Below are positions 36,242 to 47,633 of a stretch of DNA of 64,000 bases, one piece after another; positions within the stretch are counted from its first letter, which is position 1, and each line of letters starts with the position of its first letter. The notes beneath the pieces were generated by a model. That model searched no databases. It was not told the DNA's origin and saw nothing but the letters and a program-made list of their open reading frames with translations. Source of the stretch: Adiantum capillus-veneris. Taxonomy: Eukaryota > Streptophyta > Polypodiopsida > Polypodiales > Pteridaceae. The stretch covers positions 147,452,741-147,516,740 of the forward strand of contig CM043945.1 of assembly GCA_014529385.2 (NCBI GenBank), read 5' to 3'. The translations under genes were made by a program, and so were the position numbers.

Positions 36242-36440
36242 ATTGATATCAAAGCAAGGTTTTCTTGTAGCTAAAGTATGTTAAGGAAATGATTCCTTGA
36301 ATTTGAGTGGGAGTAATGGCAGAGAAAGGTAAGCTCAAGATCGAGAAGTTCATGGCAAAAACCTCACGGAGGAGCTTAGAAAAATGCAAGAGGCAATAAA
36401 AGCTCAGGCTCGGAGGGTTTACCATATCACGTGCGTTCAA
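36242..36440 (+). mobile_element. Primer-binding site and gag start of a second copia unit
   Basis: After the LTR comes TTGATATCAAAGCAAGG, a worn initiator Met-tRNA site. From about 36316 the reading MAEKGKLKIEKF is the common N-terminus of plant copia Gag. The similarity fades by about 36440. This is a fossil fragment. Confidence 0.6.
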
Positions 36441-37794
36441 GACATGTTTGTAAAACCCCTTATCTGTGAATTTTGTTAGGAATATAATGTATCCTTTTCT
36501 TTTAAGATCTGTAATTTTTTTTCAAATTTTAAAAAATAATGCCCTTTTGTATATATATTTCTGTAAGTTTCAAGAACTTCAAATACCCTTCTGTTGAACT
36601 CACGTGATAGGTTACATTTTTACTAGGTGACCTCCCCGGGAGCTGAGGTATCTACTTATGGGGAGGGTCAACTAGAACTTACAATGGGAGATGCCGACAC
36701 TTTACAATTCATGATTTTTGAAGATACACCAATCATAGAAGCCAATATCTCAGAGATTGTAGTTACAAAAGATGAAGTAGGCTGCTACGCACCTCCAAAA
36801 ACTCTAACTACAGAAGAGGAGACCTTGCTTAAACAACAAATAGAAGATGAAATAGAGCTACTATGGAAGAATGCCATGCAGTGGAGGAGAGAATTCTTTG
36901 CTCAATCAATGTCAATCTTCTTACAAGGGACGATATCAACGAAGAGTGGCATCAACAAGATCTCCCTTACCTCTGATAAAGTTTGAAGTGTTGCAAATCA
37001 AAGAGAGGCTACTCAAGGAGCTCGCCACCAATCCATCAATGGTATACCCTCCATGCGCAACATTTGGCTGACAAGACATCCCATACATCTTATTCTTTTT
37101 ACCAATGCCCCAATGGACATTAGGCAAGATCTAGTGCAATGCCCAGTCCCAAGGGTCCGTAGCTGGTAGAAGCACGCCATTATCAAGCAAAATCAACCAA
37201 CCTAGCTCAATTACCCACAATTCTCACCACCACTGAATAGCAAGCCTACTGAAGAGTATATGGTGGAGAATCTCTCATCTACAATAAAGCTCTTTTGCGA
37301 CATCCCAGATTTGGCCTACATCATGTTGGTGAAAGTTTCCAAGATGCTTCTCACATGCTTACAGACATTTCATCAAACTGAACAGATAGATGCAAAATGA
37401 ATGTTTTTTTTGAAGATAAGCAGGGCTTATGCTACAACATGTCAAAGCAATCGTCTGAAGAGGTGCTCCACAATTTTTTTGCCAGGGTAATGTTCTTACC
37501 CTCGTATTACATGCAAACTTTCAAGGAGGCATTCTACACATGATTGTTCACATACAGAAGCAAGATTTTGGCCCAGTCATTGCCAACCTCAGAGCCAAAT
37601 TTTTTGGCTACTCATCCATTGAACACAGAATAGAATTACAATGCAGTTCATGCCTACTATTGATAAAGAACAAAGGATCAAATACTAGCAAGGATTGGAG
37701 CAACAATTAAAGCGAACCAAAGCTCGCAATCCCGACCACTACCTAGCACCCTAAGTAGTCGTGTCATAGATGACACATGAAAAAAGGGGGGGAA
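36441..37794 (+). mobile_element. 3' internal end of a decayed Ty3/gypsy element
   Basis: The right edge is a strong polypurine tract (GAAAAAAGGGGGGGAA) directly before an LTR that starts at 37795, so this is the last part of an internal region. The 119-residue ORF at 36627-36986 is acidic (EETLLKQQIEDEIELLWKN) and matches no family that I recognise. Further right only short unconnected readings remain. The left edge is arbitrary. Confidence 0.5.
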
Positions 37795-38744
37795 TGTTAG
37801 CTGCTTAGCTAATAGGATCATCACTATCATCCTTTTATCCCGTTAGCCACTTATTGTATCAAAATCCCATTTATTAATTTGAAACCCCCTAAAGTCCAAA
37901 CTTGCTGTGTCACTATTTGCGAAGAGTGTAAAGAGGCTAGGGGCTTCCAGAGTTGTAATTATTTGTAGTTTCGAGCCTTATTACCGAGCCATTTAGTTAG
38001 GGTTTCATTTCTCAAACCTTGGCTAAGGTATAAAAGCCAATTTTATAACTTTAGACTTAAGTTATGGATAAGAAAAGTTGAGCGTACACTGCAGTACATG
38101 TTGGTTGAATTCTCTCCTACTTCATCCCTTCGTGTCTCCCTCATGTGAAGTTGCATTTTAGTTCCGAGCATATCAATGCACTCATAGGTGAAAGATCTTC
38201 CTTTGTATGTAAGTTTCTCGCGATGAAGTTGTGTTTTTGGTAGTGTCCATCTACAAGCTATTTTCACTTCTTACTCTCCATACACGTATCAAAACTAGTT
38301 TTTGACCATATGAGTAGATAGAGCATGTCCTAAGGCATCTATAGAGTGCTTCGGAGGCCAAAATTGACCTGACCAAAATTGACCTGACCAAAATAGGCTA
38401 TTTATCTTTGGTGTGATTTTGCCCAAGTGTCATAAATGAATTTTGAGCACATGAGGTTGATAATGATATTTGCACCTTCTAAGGAGCAAGTTTTGCCGCA
38501 TTTGGAGCACTATAGATATACCAAATCATAGGCTTGTGGTAAGAACGTTAGCTTTTGGTGTTTGACACAAACCTGAGACCAATCTATGTGAGAGCGCACT
38601 AGACTTGGGTTTTTTGAGGGATTAGCTATCTTTTGTAACCTCCATGCACTAGTCAGGCGAGCCACATCCCACAGATTGAAATTTTATGTCTGTGGTTCTT
38701 GCTTTTCTAGCATTGATATGGTGAGGCTTGGCAGTTGGCCGACA
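37795..38744 (+). repeat. Athila/Tat-type LTR with internal DNA on both sides
   Basis: It begins TGTTAGCTGCTTAGC after a polypurine tract and ends GGCCGACA. TTTTGGCACCGTTGTTAGGG follows, close to the TTTGGCGCCGTTG-type primer-binding site usual in plant Athila and Tat elements. TATAAAAG lies at 38029-38036. A polypurine tract on the left and a primer-binding site on the right mean one LTR serves two internal regions. Confidence 0.65.
38029..38036 (+). promoter_or_regulatory. TATA box of the Athila/Tat-type LTR
   Basis: TATAAAAG lies about 235 bases into the LTR, in the context AAGGTATAAAAGCC. Confidence 0.55.
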
Positions 38745-41702
38745 TTTTGGCACCGTTGTTAGGGACGAGGCAAGCTAGACTAGAGAAAAGACCAAAGCAT
38801 TCACTAAAAATTCCATTACTTCCTCTAGGTTCAGCTAGAGTAAAACACTCTTTGACTTTATCACTGCCAAGAGAGCTTGAGAGTAAAGATACTCAATGAG
38901 GACCTTGGTAGCATTAGATGAGTTGGACGGGTTGGGTGAAGGGTCCTTGAGACTAGGAATTCTTTGAGAAGGATAACACCAAGGTAGAATTAGAAATTTA
39001 GCACTAAAAGTTGATATTATTCCACATACCACACCCTTTTTATTGTTCAATAGATGTAGGGTAAGTAAAAAATAGTCAAGATTGCATCTGATGTGAATTG
39101 CTCTTGAAGAACACCAGAAAAATTAACAAAGCTATCTTTGGCATGCCAAAGATAAACATACCCGTCCATTGCACAATTTTATGTTTTTCAAGTATTGAGA
39201 ATGTTCAAACATATGGGAAAAGACACCCTGAATCATGAAAATGAAATTGACTTGCAGAATAGGGATTTCTATCCTAGGCGCACCTAAGATAAAAAGGGCT
39301 TTTTTGGGTTGAACTTGAGAACTTGAACTTGCAAGGAGTTAGACCAACTTGTTTTGACCTTCCCTATTAATTTTGGTACATTTTGAACCACTAGAAAACT
39401 TGGTTGGGCTTAAACTTGGTAAAAAAAACTGCCACTTGTGAGAAATTGGAGAAAGTAAAGCCACTTTTTGGCCAAACATTAAAACCAGAGCATGGGTAAG
39501 CTTTAAGCATTAGGGAAAATTAGACCGAGACATAAAATTTGCAAAAAGTTCAAATTTTGGATAATTTTATCTTTGGCGTGTTGAAGATAGATTTTCTACT
39601 TGAGGGATGATTTTGGCAAAATTTTCATTGACATAGCCTCATTTGAACATTATAGAGCTCTTGAGCAAGTTTGAACAACTTTGAAACCCTGCAAAGCCTA
39701 AAACCAAAACATTGGAAACCTTCAAAACTAGCAAAAAAGGTGATAAAACACTTACCTATAGTCTAAACTTTGTGAAACTCAGTTGCAAGACTTGAAATTA
39801 CATGTGAAAACCTAGGAAAATCATATTGGACAAAAATCTCTTAAAATAGTGGAATTTTATCTTTGGCACGCCAAAGATAATAAGTCTACTAGGAAGGTGA
39901 TTTTTGATCTTGACACTAGAGTTAGCCTTGTTTGATCATAGGAACCCCATTCAAGAGGTCAAAGTCAGATTCCATCTCTCAGAAAGGGTGTAGCCATCTT
40001 TGGCGCGCCCAAGATAGCTTGCACACATTAAGGTGATTTTGGCTCATTGAGTGAATCTAGTGATTAGTGATAGGAATTGTCAAATACTTTATGACTTTAA
40101 ATTAAAAATTGTGGAATCACATATGGTTTGAAGTGCTGGTGTGCAAGAAATCACATCTTGGCAAAAAAGGGCAAGGCACGACTCAAAAGAAATGTTTCTG
40201 AACCAAAGAGCATCTTTCTAGGTTTGAGGCATCCTTTAATTGCTTGTGTCCATTTATGAACTTGAGATCTGGTAGGGTGCTAGGTAATCTTGGCACATTG
40301 TGAGAGAGTTTTAGTAGGGCATCTTCAAAAGAGAGTGTGAATCAGGGGGATAGATTGCCCACCATTGTAGAAGATGTCAGAGACATCTACTACCTGGATA
40401 CAAGTTCAAAAATGGCATCCATGTCTATGGGAACTTCTTTGAAGTCGAGAGGTCAAGTTACCCAGGGTGATACCATTATATATTGACCTTTCTCAGGAAA
40501 AATGACCACATAGCATTCATATATTTGGATGCAAAAGACAAGCCATGTGCACACAAAGATGACCATGAGATTGAATTTGAAAGAGAGGTTAGGGTCAACA
40601 AGCAAGGAAAATCATATATAGACCCTAAGGGGACTATGTATGTAATCATGGAGAACTTGAAATGGTGGATAAATGGGGAAACCTTGTAGAGACTTCTATG
40701 CCCAAAGAGGACATCATGGAAGGACCACCTTCTGGTAGATGATTGGACTATGAATTAATCAAGTCAAGAATCATGAGACACTTGAAAATTGATAGTGAGA
40801 CCTTGGAGGTTTATTACTGGGAAAATGTGTATTCGAACAAAAGTACAATAACAGATTTATGTAAATGTCTCCTGAGGACATTGAGGCAACCTTGTATCAA
40901 GGGTAATTGATCAAGCATTATTGCCTAAGCGAGGAAAAGTAGATGTTCCACAATTTGCATGCAAAAAGAGAGGGGATTTACCATGAATCAGACACAAGTT
41001 AGGGAACTTGATGACTTAATACCAAAAGACTGGGTTAATGGAGGGAACAATGCAACTCTTGACATGGACTTAGACGGTGACATGAGAACCAAACATGGGT
41101 TCAGTGAGTCACACATAGCAACTACATTGTTCGATGACATAGGGCCCATAGCATTTATTCCTAGACGTGCAGAATAGGCATTGCATAGGCAAGTGAGACC
41201 TACGGATTTCCCTAAGTGGATGAAGAAATATGATGGAAACGTGGATCCTCACAACCACTTAGCAACTTTTAGACAATTTCTCAGAGTGGATAAAGTTTAC
41301 AACTTCCATACTCAGTATGAAGGGTCTGGATTAATGCTTGAGAGTCAAGCTCTCATATGGTTTCAAAATCTAGGGAATGGCATGATTCTAGGTTTGGCAA
41401 CACGGCCCAATAGATTTGTAGCAACTTTCTCAAAAACAAGGATTAAGCATAACATTGTTGCACAAATTTATAGCTTCAAACAAAAGGCATGGGAAACTGT
41501 AAGGGACTGCACTAGTAGATTTGAGCATTATGTAGAAAGATTTCCTAGGAAAGAACTTCCAGGGAAAGAAAGGTTAGTCTCTCTATTTCTAGAGGGCTTA
41601 ATCAACAAAAACCTGCATGCAAGCCTTTATAGCATGAAACACATACCCTTGGATGCATGTATACTTGATGCTATAAATATTGGGGACAATTGCAAGATGT
41701 AA
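38745..41702 (+). mobile_element. Long leader and gag of a decayed Athila/Tat-like element
   Basis: The primer-binding site is followed by about 1.7 kb of non-coding leader that holds the palindrome array (39133-40016). From about 40.4 kb the readings look like Gag N-terminus. The clearest part is 41181-41702: PTDFPKWMKKYDGNVDPHNH, then LESQALIWFQNL, the capsid-like block of Tat and Athila Gag (compare PKYDGTxDPxxHL and AxxWF). The gag piece ends next to a copia LTR fragment. It is a fossil with several breaks. The pol scrap at 43.6-44.85 kb may belong to the same element. Confidence 0.75.
39133..40016. repeat. Array of 22-bp palindromes in the gypsy leader
   Basis: Five 22-base sites follow the pattern ATCTTTGGC-NN-GCCAAAGAT with one flanking base on each side. 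They lie at 39133-39154 (perfect palindrome), 39270-39291, 39568-39589, 39858-39879 and 39995-40016. Start-to-start distances are 137, 298, 290 and 137. At least three are followed, about 15-20 bases later, by a GGTGATTTTGGC-like word. A left half-site with the same follower occurs at about 38403. The array looks like an old tandem repeat whose palindromic core has been kept. Confidence 0.75.
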
Positions 41703-41773
41703 TCTAAAAAGGAAGACACAGTAGACACAAGGAGTGAGCGGACAGGTGCGATGGTATCTTCACAAGTAGGACT

Positions 41774-42022
41774 GTTGGAATTAGGGTTGCAAGAAAACGC
41801 ACACATCTTGGAGAAGACAAAGGAAGCTCAAGGCACACAACTGAGAGTGTATTACGTAGTGTGCAATGGAAAGATAAGTTAGCCCTAGAGTGATGGGTGT
41901 ATATACAATGCACGGGGGAAAAACCCTCCTAGTGAGGGAAAAAATGCCCCAGTGGTCGTAAGTGTGTTCACACACACCACTACCACATGTATATGGTAAC
42001 AAATCCCCCTTGGGAGTGATGT
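41774..42022 (-). repeat. Copia 3' LTR fragment with polypurine tract
   Basis: The LTR unit 42001-41774 (minus; begins TGTTACCATATACATGTGG, ends CCTAATTCCAACA) is of the same family as the LTRs at 33201 and 50534. On the minus strand it is preceded by CACTCCCAAGGGGGATT, matching the polypurine tract before the 3' LTR at 63064. It is thus the 3' tip of a minus-strand copy. No target duplication was seen. Confidence 0.8.
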
Positions 42023-42038
42023 ACAGGATCGCCAAATG

Positions 42039-42406
42039 TGTTGGGGTTCAACAACACATGAATCCTTCTCTCACACATGCTCTCAAATTGAAAAATAAAC
42101 TCTCAGTACATGGTCGGATTCAACCAGACACAGAATACATAACATTCAGACAGAGCAAAACAGAGCCAAGAGCAAGTTCAGACACAGCAAGAAAACTTCA
42201 TAGATAGAGCTTATACATCTCGTGTTCTCTCTACTTACCCACGACCTCTACTCTTAAATAGTGTTACAACTGTTCTAACTAAATATTCTTGGCATATACA
42301 TCCGAGTCAGCACAGTCCGACCTAACAACATCCGACTCAGAAGAATTTGATTCTCAACATTAATCTGATTGAGCACCATTTTGGCTAATTGATTACCCTT
42401 TCAACA
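42039..42406 (-). repeat. Candidate solo or orphan LTR, minus strand
   Basis: On the minus strand it runs from TGTTGAAAGGG (42406) to GAACCCCAACA (42039), followed by CATTTGGCGATCCTG, which resembles a gypsy primer-binding site. TATTTAAG lies at about 42254-42261 (minus). No second copy is in the window, so this rests on end motifs alone. Confidence 0.4.
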
Positions 42407-43589
42407 AACTACTATCTTTCAATCTTGTATGGTATATCTTTCAACCTTGTATGGTATATCTCTTGTAGTGAGAAGGGTACGTCAAAATTGATCACTATAT
42501 GAGCCCTCTTTACTCTCCATCTTAGTTGTCCGAACCTCTTTCAAGATTTATTTTACTTTTTTATATTCATGCTTACACTCATTTTTGTCATCATAGATGA
42601 TGTCTCAGTTGTGCCTTTGGTTTTTGATTTGATTTTTTTTTGTCCTTTGTGAAGCATGTCTCATATATCTCCTTGTGATCTTGTCCTTGATACAATTTGT
42701 TGCTTCTACAGGTATCAAATACTGTGTTTTCTTCCTCATAAGAAGCATAGGTCTTTTTGTTGTTTGCTTTTGCTCCTTCACTCATTTTGCACGATACCTT
42801 TCTTGTCTTTTGGGTTTTTGGTTAGGGAAATCATAGTTGTCTAATTTTTAGAGCTACTTGTTAGCTCATCATTTCAATCTATGTCTGGAGGTTCATTATC
42901 TTGTGACTCCTTGAATTCTTCCTCGTTTTTGTTACTCAAATTCCTAATGGAAATCTCATCAACTATACGTTTACACTCAAGAGTTTCCTATACATCTAGG
43001 TACCTGATCTTTGACCCTAATTCCATGATAACATTGACCATCTAGAAGGGTGCTATGTCATAGCCCTCTTTGTCACAAAATTCATTGGGATTACCTCATT
43101 TACACATATATCTAGAGTATCTACTTTTTGATTCCAACCAAAAGGCTCAAGAAATTAATCATGAAATGGTTCTAGGGTATAATCCTTATCCTCTAATGGT
43201 CTCTTTAAGATACAATTTTCTCTCACCAAACTCTCACACTCAAAAGATCCACACATCCAAAAGATGTGCTTTAGCCTGCAGCCATGCAGGTATCTCTTGC
43301 TCATGGTTGAGTCAAATTATTCCATAGGAGTCTGACTAACATCTTTGTAGCTATAATCTTTTACATTGATCCTCATCATAATCTCTTTGTGCCTCAAGTA
43401 GATGCGGTCATAGCCCCAATCTTGTACCATTTTAAGCTAATGCTGGATAATTTTCTCCCTAAAATGATACCAACATTTTTTCCCTTGCCAGAATCTACTA
43501 TTGCAAAGGTATGTTCATACTCTATCCCCCAAGAGGTTACTACAATCTAGTCCAGCATACCTACAGATCTATCAACATAACCATCTTCA
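42407..43589. other. 1.2 kb without a recognisable gene
   Basis: T-rich sequence with an imperfect 27-base direct repeat near 42410-42470 (ATCTTTCAAYCTTGTATGGT twice). No protein pattern was found in either direction. It may be decayed internal DNA of the flanking gypsy element. Confidence 0.4.
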
Positions 43590-44850
43590 AGCTGTAATTG
43601 CATTCTAGTTGTCTTGAGAGCTGGTCCTCCCCATTTATTCTTGCTCTACCAAGATCTATAAAAGTTAGGAAGGTACAAAGTTTTATGGGCCATTGCATTT
43701 ATTATAGACGATTTATCTATAAGTATGCAATTATTGCAAAAACCTCTCTACTACCTTATCATGAAATTCACGCAGGCTGATGAATGTGAAGAACCATTCC
43801 AAAAATTGAAGTAGAGATTAAATTTTTCTCCAATTTTGAAGGCTCCTGATTGACAAAGATTTTCATGTCCACATAAATGCATCAGCTTATGCTATAGGAT
43901 GAATTCTAGTATAGCCCGGAGAGAAAAACATGGATCATCCTATATGTTACTCCAACAGACAATTAAATAGTACAGAGAAGAATTATACGACCACAGAAAG
44001 AGAAAGATTAGGGATGATTTATGGTGTGAAGAAGTTTAGACACTACCTTCTTGCAAAGAAATTTGTATTCTTTGTAGATCATCAAACACTCAATGTACTT
44101 GGTGAATAAACCTTGTAATATAGAGCGTATTGTTAGATGGTTCATTATATTGCTTGATTTTATGGTTGTGGTAAAGAAAGGAACTACTCATCAAAGAGAT
44201 GACCATTTGTCAGGTTGACTCATGGAGAAGCACCCAATATGGGGTTGATGATGACTTGCATGATTCATATCTTTTTAACATTGAGACGGTACCAAGATGG
44301 AGTGAACATGTTATAACTTTGCTCACCATTGGATCATTACAAGTTGAGACACATCCATTCATCATTGAAGAAACCAAAACACTTACGCTATTGACTGTAA
44401 GGTTATATAAGCAAGGAAATGATAGCATATTAAGGATATGTATAGATCTAAACAAGTGACATGTGTATTTGAGCTAGGCTCATGTACAAAACACGGGGAT
44501 TCACAATGGGAATACACAGACCTATTGTAGATTAACAAGATTAGGTGTAAATTGGCTTAAAAAAGTTCGTGACTATAGTAGTTCATGTAACGTTTGTGCA
44601 ACCAAAGCACCTATAGAAGATGTGACATTGTTCAAATTCATTGTAGCACCTAAATGGAGCTCATACATTGTGGACTACCTAACGACAAGAACCTTGCCGG
44701 AAGGGGTGATCAAAGAAAGGATTAAATTCATTCAAAGTGAAGAAGGGATTTATATCTTGATTAAAGATCGCATCTACACAAGGATTTCATTCGCGTCTTC
44801 ATGTGAAGGGCGAAGTGATGATAATTCATGTTATTAATACTCCATGGGAG
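43590..44850 (+). mobile_element. Ty3/gypsy pol scrap (RT end, RNase H, integrase start)
   Basis: KVRKVQSFMGHCIYYRRFIYKYA (shown here as KVRKVQSFMGHC and YYRRFIYKYA) is the segment just after the reverse transcriptase core. RNase H-like readings follow to about 44.1 kb. A KKGTTHQRDDHLS stretch at about 44.18 kb is characteristic of the Athila/Tat group, where RNase H joins integrase. The reading DDLHDSYLFNIETVPRWSEH (about 44.24 kb) and the CNVCATKAPIEDV reading at about 44.59 kb fit the integrase N-terminal part. It is a broken fossil with many breaks. Confidence 0.75.
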
Positions 44851-44992
44851 TGTTAATAACATCAAATTCACAAGCAGTTGCTAGAACCGACTCTTCTTGT
44901 TAGCTCGTCGGGCATGATAGCTAGCCCACTGACCCCCGTTGGGCAAGCCTTGATGCCCAACCAGGTCGGCTATATCATCCTCTTGCTCCCAT

Positions 44993-45026
44993 TTTATATA
45001 TCCATTTCTGGAGGTGGATATATAAA
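44993..45026. repeat. Perfect 12-bp inverted repeat (hairpin)
   Basis: TTTATATATCCA and TGGATATATAAA are separated by ten bases. The stem is AT-rich. A second, weaker pair (TTGGGC...GCCCAA, about 44939-44960) lies just upstream. Purpose unknown. Confidence 0.8.
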
Positions 45027-45150
45027 TGTTGTCCCATCCTTCTAGCTATTCATTTTGGCACACTCTACAAAACTTGTTGGCTTAGTTGTGGTTTACTTGC
45101 TAGATTTCATTCACGTAGCTTTGAATCCTATATTTTTTAACATCCATGAA

Positions 45151-45680
45151 TAGTTACTTCCCCTGGGTGTCTATCCGCCTGGAAACAAGTTTGGGTAGGG
45201 AGCATCCTTGTGGAGGGTCTAGGTGGTGCAAGTGCTTAGGGCTCATTTCTATGGCTAGAATGGAGCGCTCCTTATCACTACACCTACGTAATGTTCTGTT
45301 ACATATAGCTACCTCCCTTGGGTGTCTATCCGCCTAGAAATAGGTTTGGATAGGGAGCATCCTCGTGAAGGGTTTAGGTGGTGCTAGTGCCTGGAGCTCA
45401 TTTTTATAGATGAAATGGAGCACTCCCTATCATTATACCGATGTACTTGTCTGTTACACTTAGTTACCTCCCTTGGGTGTCTATATTCTTGGAAATAGGT
45501 TTGGGTAAGGAGCACCCTTGTTAAGGGTTTAGATGGTACAAGTGTTTGGGGCTCATTTCTATAGTTGGAATGGAGTGCTTCTTATCATTGCAATGGCCTA
45601 CTTGTTTGTTACATTTAGTTACCTTCCCTGAAAATTCATCGGCTAGAAACATGTTTTAGAAGCAAGCATCTACGTCCATG
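45151..45680. repeat. 155-bp tandem repeat, about 3.4 copies
   Basis: Units start at 45151, 45306, 45461 and 45616, each beginning TAGTTACCTCCCTTGGGTG with small changes and spaced exactly 155 bases apart. The fourth copy is partial. Copies differ by perhaps 10-15% by eye. ORFs inside follow the repeat and are not genes. Confidence 0.92.
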
Positions 45681-45849
45681 ACAAGTTCACACTCCAAGAC
45701 GTTATACTTTTGAGCACCAAGGCAGTGCTGCCTCAACACAAGGTGAACAAAATAGTGGTGCACTCTCCACACACACACACCACGAGCTAGCACTCAAGAT
45801 GGATCACCCGAGTACCAATTTGAAATGCATAGAATGAGGCAAGTAAAAC

Positions 45850-46740
45850 TAGAGCAAAGTTTTTGATCAACTGCTCTTCAAGAAGCACAATATGCTCTTG
45901 CATAAGCTATCTACATGCGGTTATATGCTGGTGGTGACACGAGAGCCATGGAAGCATACATAGAAGAAGATCGATGAGTATGGTTCTGTTTTTCCCCTCC
46001 ATCATGTCATCAGATGCGCACAATATTTTTGGATAAATACTTTGTAGACACCCAAAAAGAAGTTGATAGATTGATATTAAAATCAATTGATCAAACAGGA
46101 TGCACTATAGTCAGTGTTGGATGTTCAAATGTCCAATGTAGGCTGCTAATTAATGTGATGCTATTCAGTCCTCGAGGGGAGTGCTTGATTAAATAGATTG
46201 ACACATCGAATGAGATAAAGTCAGGGATCTATATAGTCAATATAAACGAAGAAACAATTCATCAAATTGGTGTCCAAACTGTAGTACAAGTGATATAGGA
46301 CAATGCCAAAAATTGTAGAGTAGTTGGTTGTCTCTTGGAGGAGCGCTTTTCTAGCTTGTTCACGTTTGGTTGCAATGTGCATAGCTTGAATTTTGTGTTG
46401 CAAGATTGGTATAAGAAAGACGACACTAATTGGTTCAAAATCATTATAGATAAAGCAAGGAAGGTAGTGAAGTTTATTCTGAAGAGACACTGTGTACTAG
46501 ACAATGTATCAGCAACGTATGTCCACAATGTTGAAGCTTCGATGTGAAACAAGATTTTGCACTAACTTCTACACCGTGGAAAGTCTTTTACAAAATAAAA
46601 ATGATGTTTTGGAGACATTTGTTTGTGCTGCCTTCTGAGTGGGAAGCAAAAAAACCAAAACGAGTGAAAACAAAGGTACGATCCATGAAAGTGTTTATTG
46701 ATGATAGGCACTTTTGGTCTGATGGTGGGGACACATACTT
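45850..46740 (+). pseudogene. hAT-superfamily transposase relic (DUF659 region)
   Basis: This DNA-transposon protein would cut and rejoin element ends. The readable frame from about 46014 gives LDKYFVDTQKEVDRLI, then GCTIVSVGCSNVQCRLLINV, FSPRGECLIK, VVQVI-DNAKNC, FGCNVHSLNFVLQDWYKK and RHCVLDNVSATYVH. This is the order of the DUF659 part of plant hAT-like transposases. Stops fall within it (for example at about 46194). A shifted frame then continues TRFCTNFYTVESLLQNK at 46549, followed by another shift to FIDDRHFW at about 46.70 kb. Neither an N-terminal BED zinc finger nor the C-terminal hAT dimerisation domain is visible, and I found no terminal inverted repeats. It is a dead internal fragment. 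Confidence 0.8.
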
Positions 46741-46940
46741 GGTGATGATATCTTTGCGTCAATTTGAGTTTTTACCATGTTTTGTATGAGACATGGAAAA
46801 TGATACACGTGGCCACAAGCTATTATGTAGTATCCACTCCATTTATGGAAAAAGTGTCCACAAACCAAGCAAGGGCCCACTGCATCCTCCGTGTAAGCTA
46901 GAGGTGGCCGCAATGTGTTAGGGTGCTTGATCACACTCAT
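46740..46940 (-). pseudogene. RING-like zinc-finger fragment
   Basis: The minus-strand ORF from ATG 46938 reads GPCLVCGHFFHKWSGYYI, then ACGHVYHFPCLIQNMV and later SMCPH. Paired cysteines, then C-G-H-x-Y-H-x-x-C, fit half of a RING or RING-like finger, a domain that usually binds zinc and often recruits ubiquitin enzymes. The family is not certain and the ORF is only 81 residues. It abuts the hAT relic on the opposite strand. It may be the tail of the decayed minus-strand gene to its right. Confidence 0.4.
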
Positions 46941-47190
46941 GATCGTTTATTGTTGAACCCGTTTCTCCACTTCATGGAGGTCACGTGTAAGGAGCTTGAT
47001 ATCTCTCTGTAACTCTTTGGTATTTCTTGTGTACCCTTCCCCCGTCCTCCACAACGTCATGTGTTTGCATAGCAACACCATCCAATCCATATCTTAGCTC
47101 CTCTCATGATATTGTGATTGTCTCACTTTCGATATCCACTATGCTCTTATTGGGGGCTCTGCTATGGAAGTCCACTGGCTCATTTTGAAC

Positions 47191-47579
47191 TTATTGGACG
47201 TATAACATCTTTGCAAACCACAAGGGACAATCCGTGTGTTTTAGAGTACTCCATGTGCATGCAAGGTATATGGCCTTGACATATGTGCAAATTTTTGGCA
47301 CAAGAAACTTGTACAGCTTCAATCTTCCCTTGTGGATGGAGAATTTAGACATAGTTGGTGATGTTTTCTTGACCATCTCTGTGGTGACGTCTTTGTCGAC
47401 ATCTTCCATTGCTTGCCATTTGCCTGCACCCACTCACTGGTCCTTGTGGAAACTCTCGCTTGGTCATTTAGGCCAATTGCATCTACAAGTGCACGCAAGA
47501 GGTTGTATGATTTTTTGAATTTCTCACGCTCGTCCATATGTCGCAAAAACACATTAACATTGTTTTCAATGTGTGCCAA
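47191..47579 (-). pseudogene. Coding-like fragment of unknown family
   Basis: Two overlapping minus-strand frames carry plausible protein: DEREKFKKSYNLLRALVDAIG (written here as DEREKFKKSYNLL and RALVDAIGLNDQ) at about 47.5 kb, and KFSIHKGRLKLYKFLVPKI at about 47.3 kb. One frame takes over from the other around 47.40 kb, so I infer a frameshift or splice. I do not recognise the family. Its position between the RING-like piece and the kinase-like piece on the same strand suggests one decayed multi-exon gene. Confidence 0.35.
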
Positions 47580-47633
47580 AACTTAAGTTTGCATCACAGA
47601 TACAATTGTAAATCCAGTGGTACAAATTGAATT

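Noticed and set aside
36627-36986. Host gene for an acidic 119-residue protein
   Set aside because: It sits in the internal 3' part of a gypsy element just before a polypurine tract and LTR, and I find no host-gene features.
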